A DNA stretch of 53,916 bases from Legionella drancourtii LLAP12 (GTDB lineage Bacteria; Pseudomonadota; Gammaproteobacteria; Legionellales; Legionellaceae), in assembly GCF_000162755.2 (NCBI RefSeq), contig NZ_JH413847.1:162325-216240 (forward strand), in the 5' to 3' direction. A model generated the notes under the pieces. The model ran no database searches and was not told where the DNA came from. It was given only the letters and a program-made list of their open reading frames with translations. The position numbers and the translations under genes were made by a program. Within the stretch, counting starts at the first letter, position 1, and every line of letters starts with the position of its first letter. This document shows, piece by piece, positions 52,688 to 53,916 of the stretch.

Positions 52688-53916
52688 TTAAGTTTCTCCT
52701 TCCATATAAACCTGTCCGGTATTGCCATTGACCGTAATGATTTGATCATCGCTAAGTAATTTATCAATGCCGGCAATGCATAGAACAGCCGGAATTCGGT
52801 ATTCTCTGGCTGAAACAATTCCGTGAGATAAAATACTGCCTGTAGAAGTTACAAGCCCTGTCGCCAAAGAATACAATGGAGTAAAAACCGGGTTAGGACT
52901 TTGGGTAACGATAATGTCACCGAGATTTATTTTTTTAGCGTCTTCAATGGTTCTGATAATTTTTACTTTGCCGGTGACAATCCCAGGAGAGCCACTTTCA
53001 CCGTGAAACAGGGTTCCGCTGGCATCCTGTGTAAAGGTGGCATTAATATTTTCCTGTTCAATATAATCACCTATGTAAGAACTCACGGGTATTTGATTGA
53101 GACTGGTTTGAAATTGTCTTCTTCTTTTCGTGGCCAGGAAATGAAGTGCAATAGGTGTCTGATTTTGAAAAACATTTTTTATTTCTTCTTCCGTTAAGAA
53201 ATAAATTTGATCAATTTCTTTGATTCTATGTTCGGCCACGAAGCTACGAGCAATTTCATGATAAAACGCTCGGGTGGCTTTAAACACTCGCGAGCAATAA
53301 AAATGATGTTCTTCATCAATCCTCATAAATTCTCGGATGAAGTGATTAAGCTTTTTTAAAAATGTCATCGTCATGGGATGAAAACGCAATGAAGCAAATA
53401 GTTGCTCACAAAATTGGTTATGTTCCTCTAGTCTGCCTTGCATGTTTTCTTCTAGTGAGTTTTCAAAACTCATGACCGATGCCTTAATGAAAGGCATCAA
53501 TCTGATAGGATCTTCTTCCCAGGTGGGTTCACGAATGTCCCAGTTACTAGTGAGATGGCCATTTTTTTGCAAAAAATCTAAAAAATAGGATTTCTTTTTT
53601 AAAATGGTCAGTGCTGCTTCCAGCTGATTGCTTTGCAGCAACTGGAGTAAAGTGCTGTCTTGTTTGATAGTTTGAAATAATTTTTTAAATTGAATATTCA
53701 TTTCGAGGGTTCGATTTTTTTCTAAACTTTTAGAAAATTGCAATAATAAAAAATCGGCTGGTTCCTTGGGAAATAGGGCCTTGCTCATAGTATTTACCAT
53801 CCAAACGCAGGCCGTCTTGATGATGTAAATGGCCAAATCCGGCTCCATGTAAAGAACAGCAATGTTCTCTAAGCGGTCGCGATATTTATAAGTCTGTTTT
53901 TTATCTTGGATATCAA
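52688..53916 (-). CDS. PEP-utilising phosphotransferase, C-terminal part (5' end beyond window)
   Basis: The frame is open from the stop at 52688 to the last base of the window, so the start is not visible and an ATG at 53848 should not be taken as the true start. The linker region has RVFKATRAFYHEIARSFV followed by IYFLTEEEIKNVF, as in PEP synthase-type enzymes. The swivelling His domain reads GSPGIVTGKVKIIR and TSTGSILSHGIVSAREYRIPAV, with H342 (numbered from 53848) as phosphohistidine. Resembles rifampin phosphotransferase/PPS architecture; an ATP-grasp domain is expected upstream. Heads the visible operon. Confidence 0.8.
   Translation of the reverse strand, partial: DIQDKKQTYKYRDRLENIAVLYMEPDLAIYIIKTACVWMVNTMSKALFPKEPADFLLLQFSKSLEKNRTLEMNIQFKKLFQTIKQDSTLLQLLQSNQLEAALTILKKKSYFLDFLQKNGHLTSNWDIREPTWEEDPIRLMPFIKASVMSFENSLEENMQGRLEEHNQFCEQLFASLRFHPMTMTFLKKLNHFIREFMRIDEEHHFYCSRVFKATRAFYHEIARSFVAEHRIKEIDQIYFLTEEEIKNVFQNQTPIALHFLATKRRRQFQTSLNQIPVSSYIGDYIEQENINATFTQDASGTLFHGESGSPGIVTGKVKIIRTIEDAKKINLGDIIVTQSPNPVFTPLYSLATGLVTSTGSILSHGIVSAREYRIPAVLCIAGIDKLLSDDQIITVNGNTGQVYMEGET

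Noticed and set aside
52687-52818. Upstream extension of the HAD frame to 52818
   Set aside because: It lies inside the PEP-utiliser gene and has no HAD similarity; TTG 52686 with a good ribosome site is the better start.
1-53916. tRNA, rRNA, CRISPR arrays, intact IS elements or prophage genes
   Set aside because: None recognised by eye on either strand: no spaced direct repeats of CRISPR type, no transposase signature, no tRNA arms.

Overview
The window looks like a chromosomal segment of a Legionella species (Gammaproteobacteria, AT-rich). Three things point to this: an M4 metalloprotease of the ProA/Msp type followed by hydrolase, exo/endonuclease-like phosphatase, class I aldolase, flavin reductase and a DotV/IcmC-type Dot/Icm secretion membrane protein, the order I recall around L. 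pneumophila proA; a Legionella-like division and cell-wall cluster; and several small families known from Legionella and Coxiella. All family assignments come from reading motifs; no database search was run.

Layout. 1-13237: the dcw cluster on the + strand (murF, mraY, murD, ftsW, murC, murB, ddl, ftsQ, ftsA, ftsZ) plus lpxC. murG is missing from its usual place between ftsW and murC. 13.3-25.5 kb: housekeeping genes on both strands (M13 peptidase, a 26-codon mini-ORF coupled to an HHD-motif protein, dciA, a PH-domain protein, adenosine/adenine deaminase, phosphate transporter with its DUF47 partner, an orphan secretin-N1-like protein, yqgE-ruvX-pyrB, comM, ubiK). 25.5-32.6 kb: PII protein, a frameshifted 5-formyl-THF cyclo-ligase, an acidic small protein, pabC, a TVP38/DedA-type protein, an Aas-like fusion whose acyltransferase half has lost its catalytic motifs, and phaC. 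32.9-37.6 kb: a minus-strand operon aroQ-accB-accC-prmA-purH, with purH frameshifted. 38.1-45.3 kb: the proA-to-dotV block, a DUF3579 protein and pssA.

The accessory part is 45.4-53.9 kb. It starts with a 696-residue protein of unknown family with a Lys/Arg-rich disordered N-terminus and a C-terminal Fe(II)/2-oxoglutarate dioxygenase-like domain (H517-T-D519, H573, R602 followed by a TLVAY strand). This pattern resembles the TET/JBP nucleic-acid-base hydroxylases, and I consider it the most interesting single gene. Next come a PAP2-type membrane phosphatase and a tightly coupled six-gene minus-strand operon: PEP-utilising phosphotransferase (cut by the window edge), HAD phosphatase, thymidylate-kinase-like P-loop kinase, diacylglycerol/sphingosine-kinase-like lipid kinase, a second P-loop kinase, and a short-chain dehydrogenase. 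I cannot match this combination to a described pathway; a phospholipid or sphingoid-type lipid pathway is a hypothesis.

Two genes (purH and the 5-formyl-THF cyclo-ligase) each carry one extra A on the coding strand. These are either real lesions in folate/purine metabolism or assembly errors, and should be checked against reads before biological conclusions are drawn. No tRNA, rRNA, CRISPR array, intact insertion sequence or prophage was recognised.
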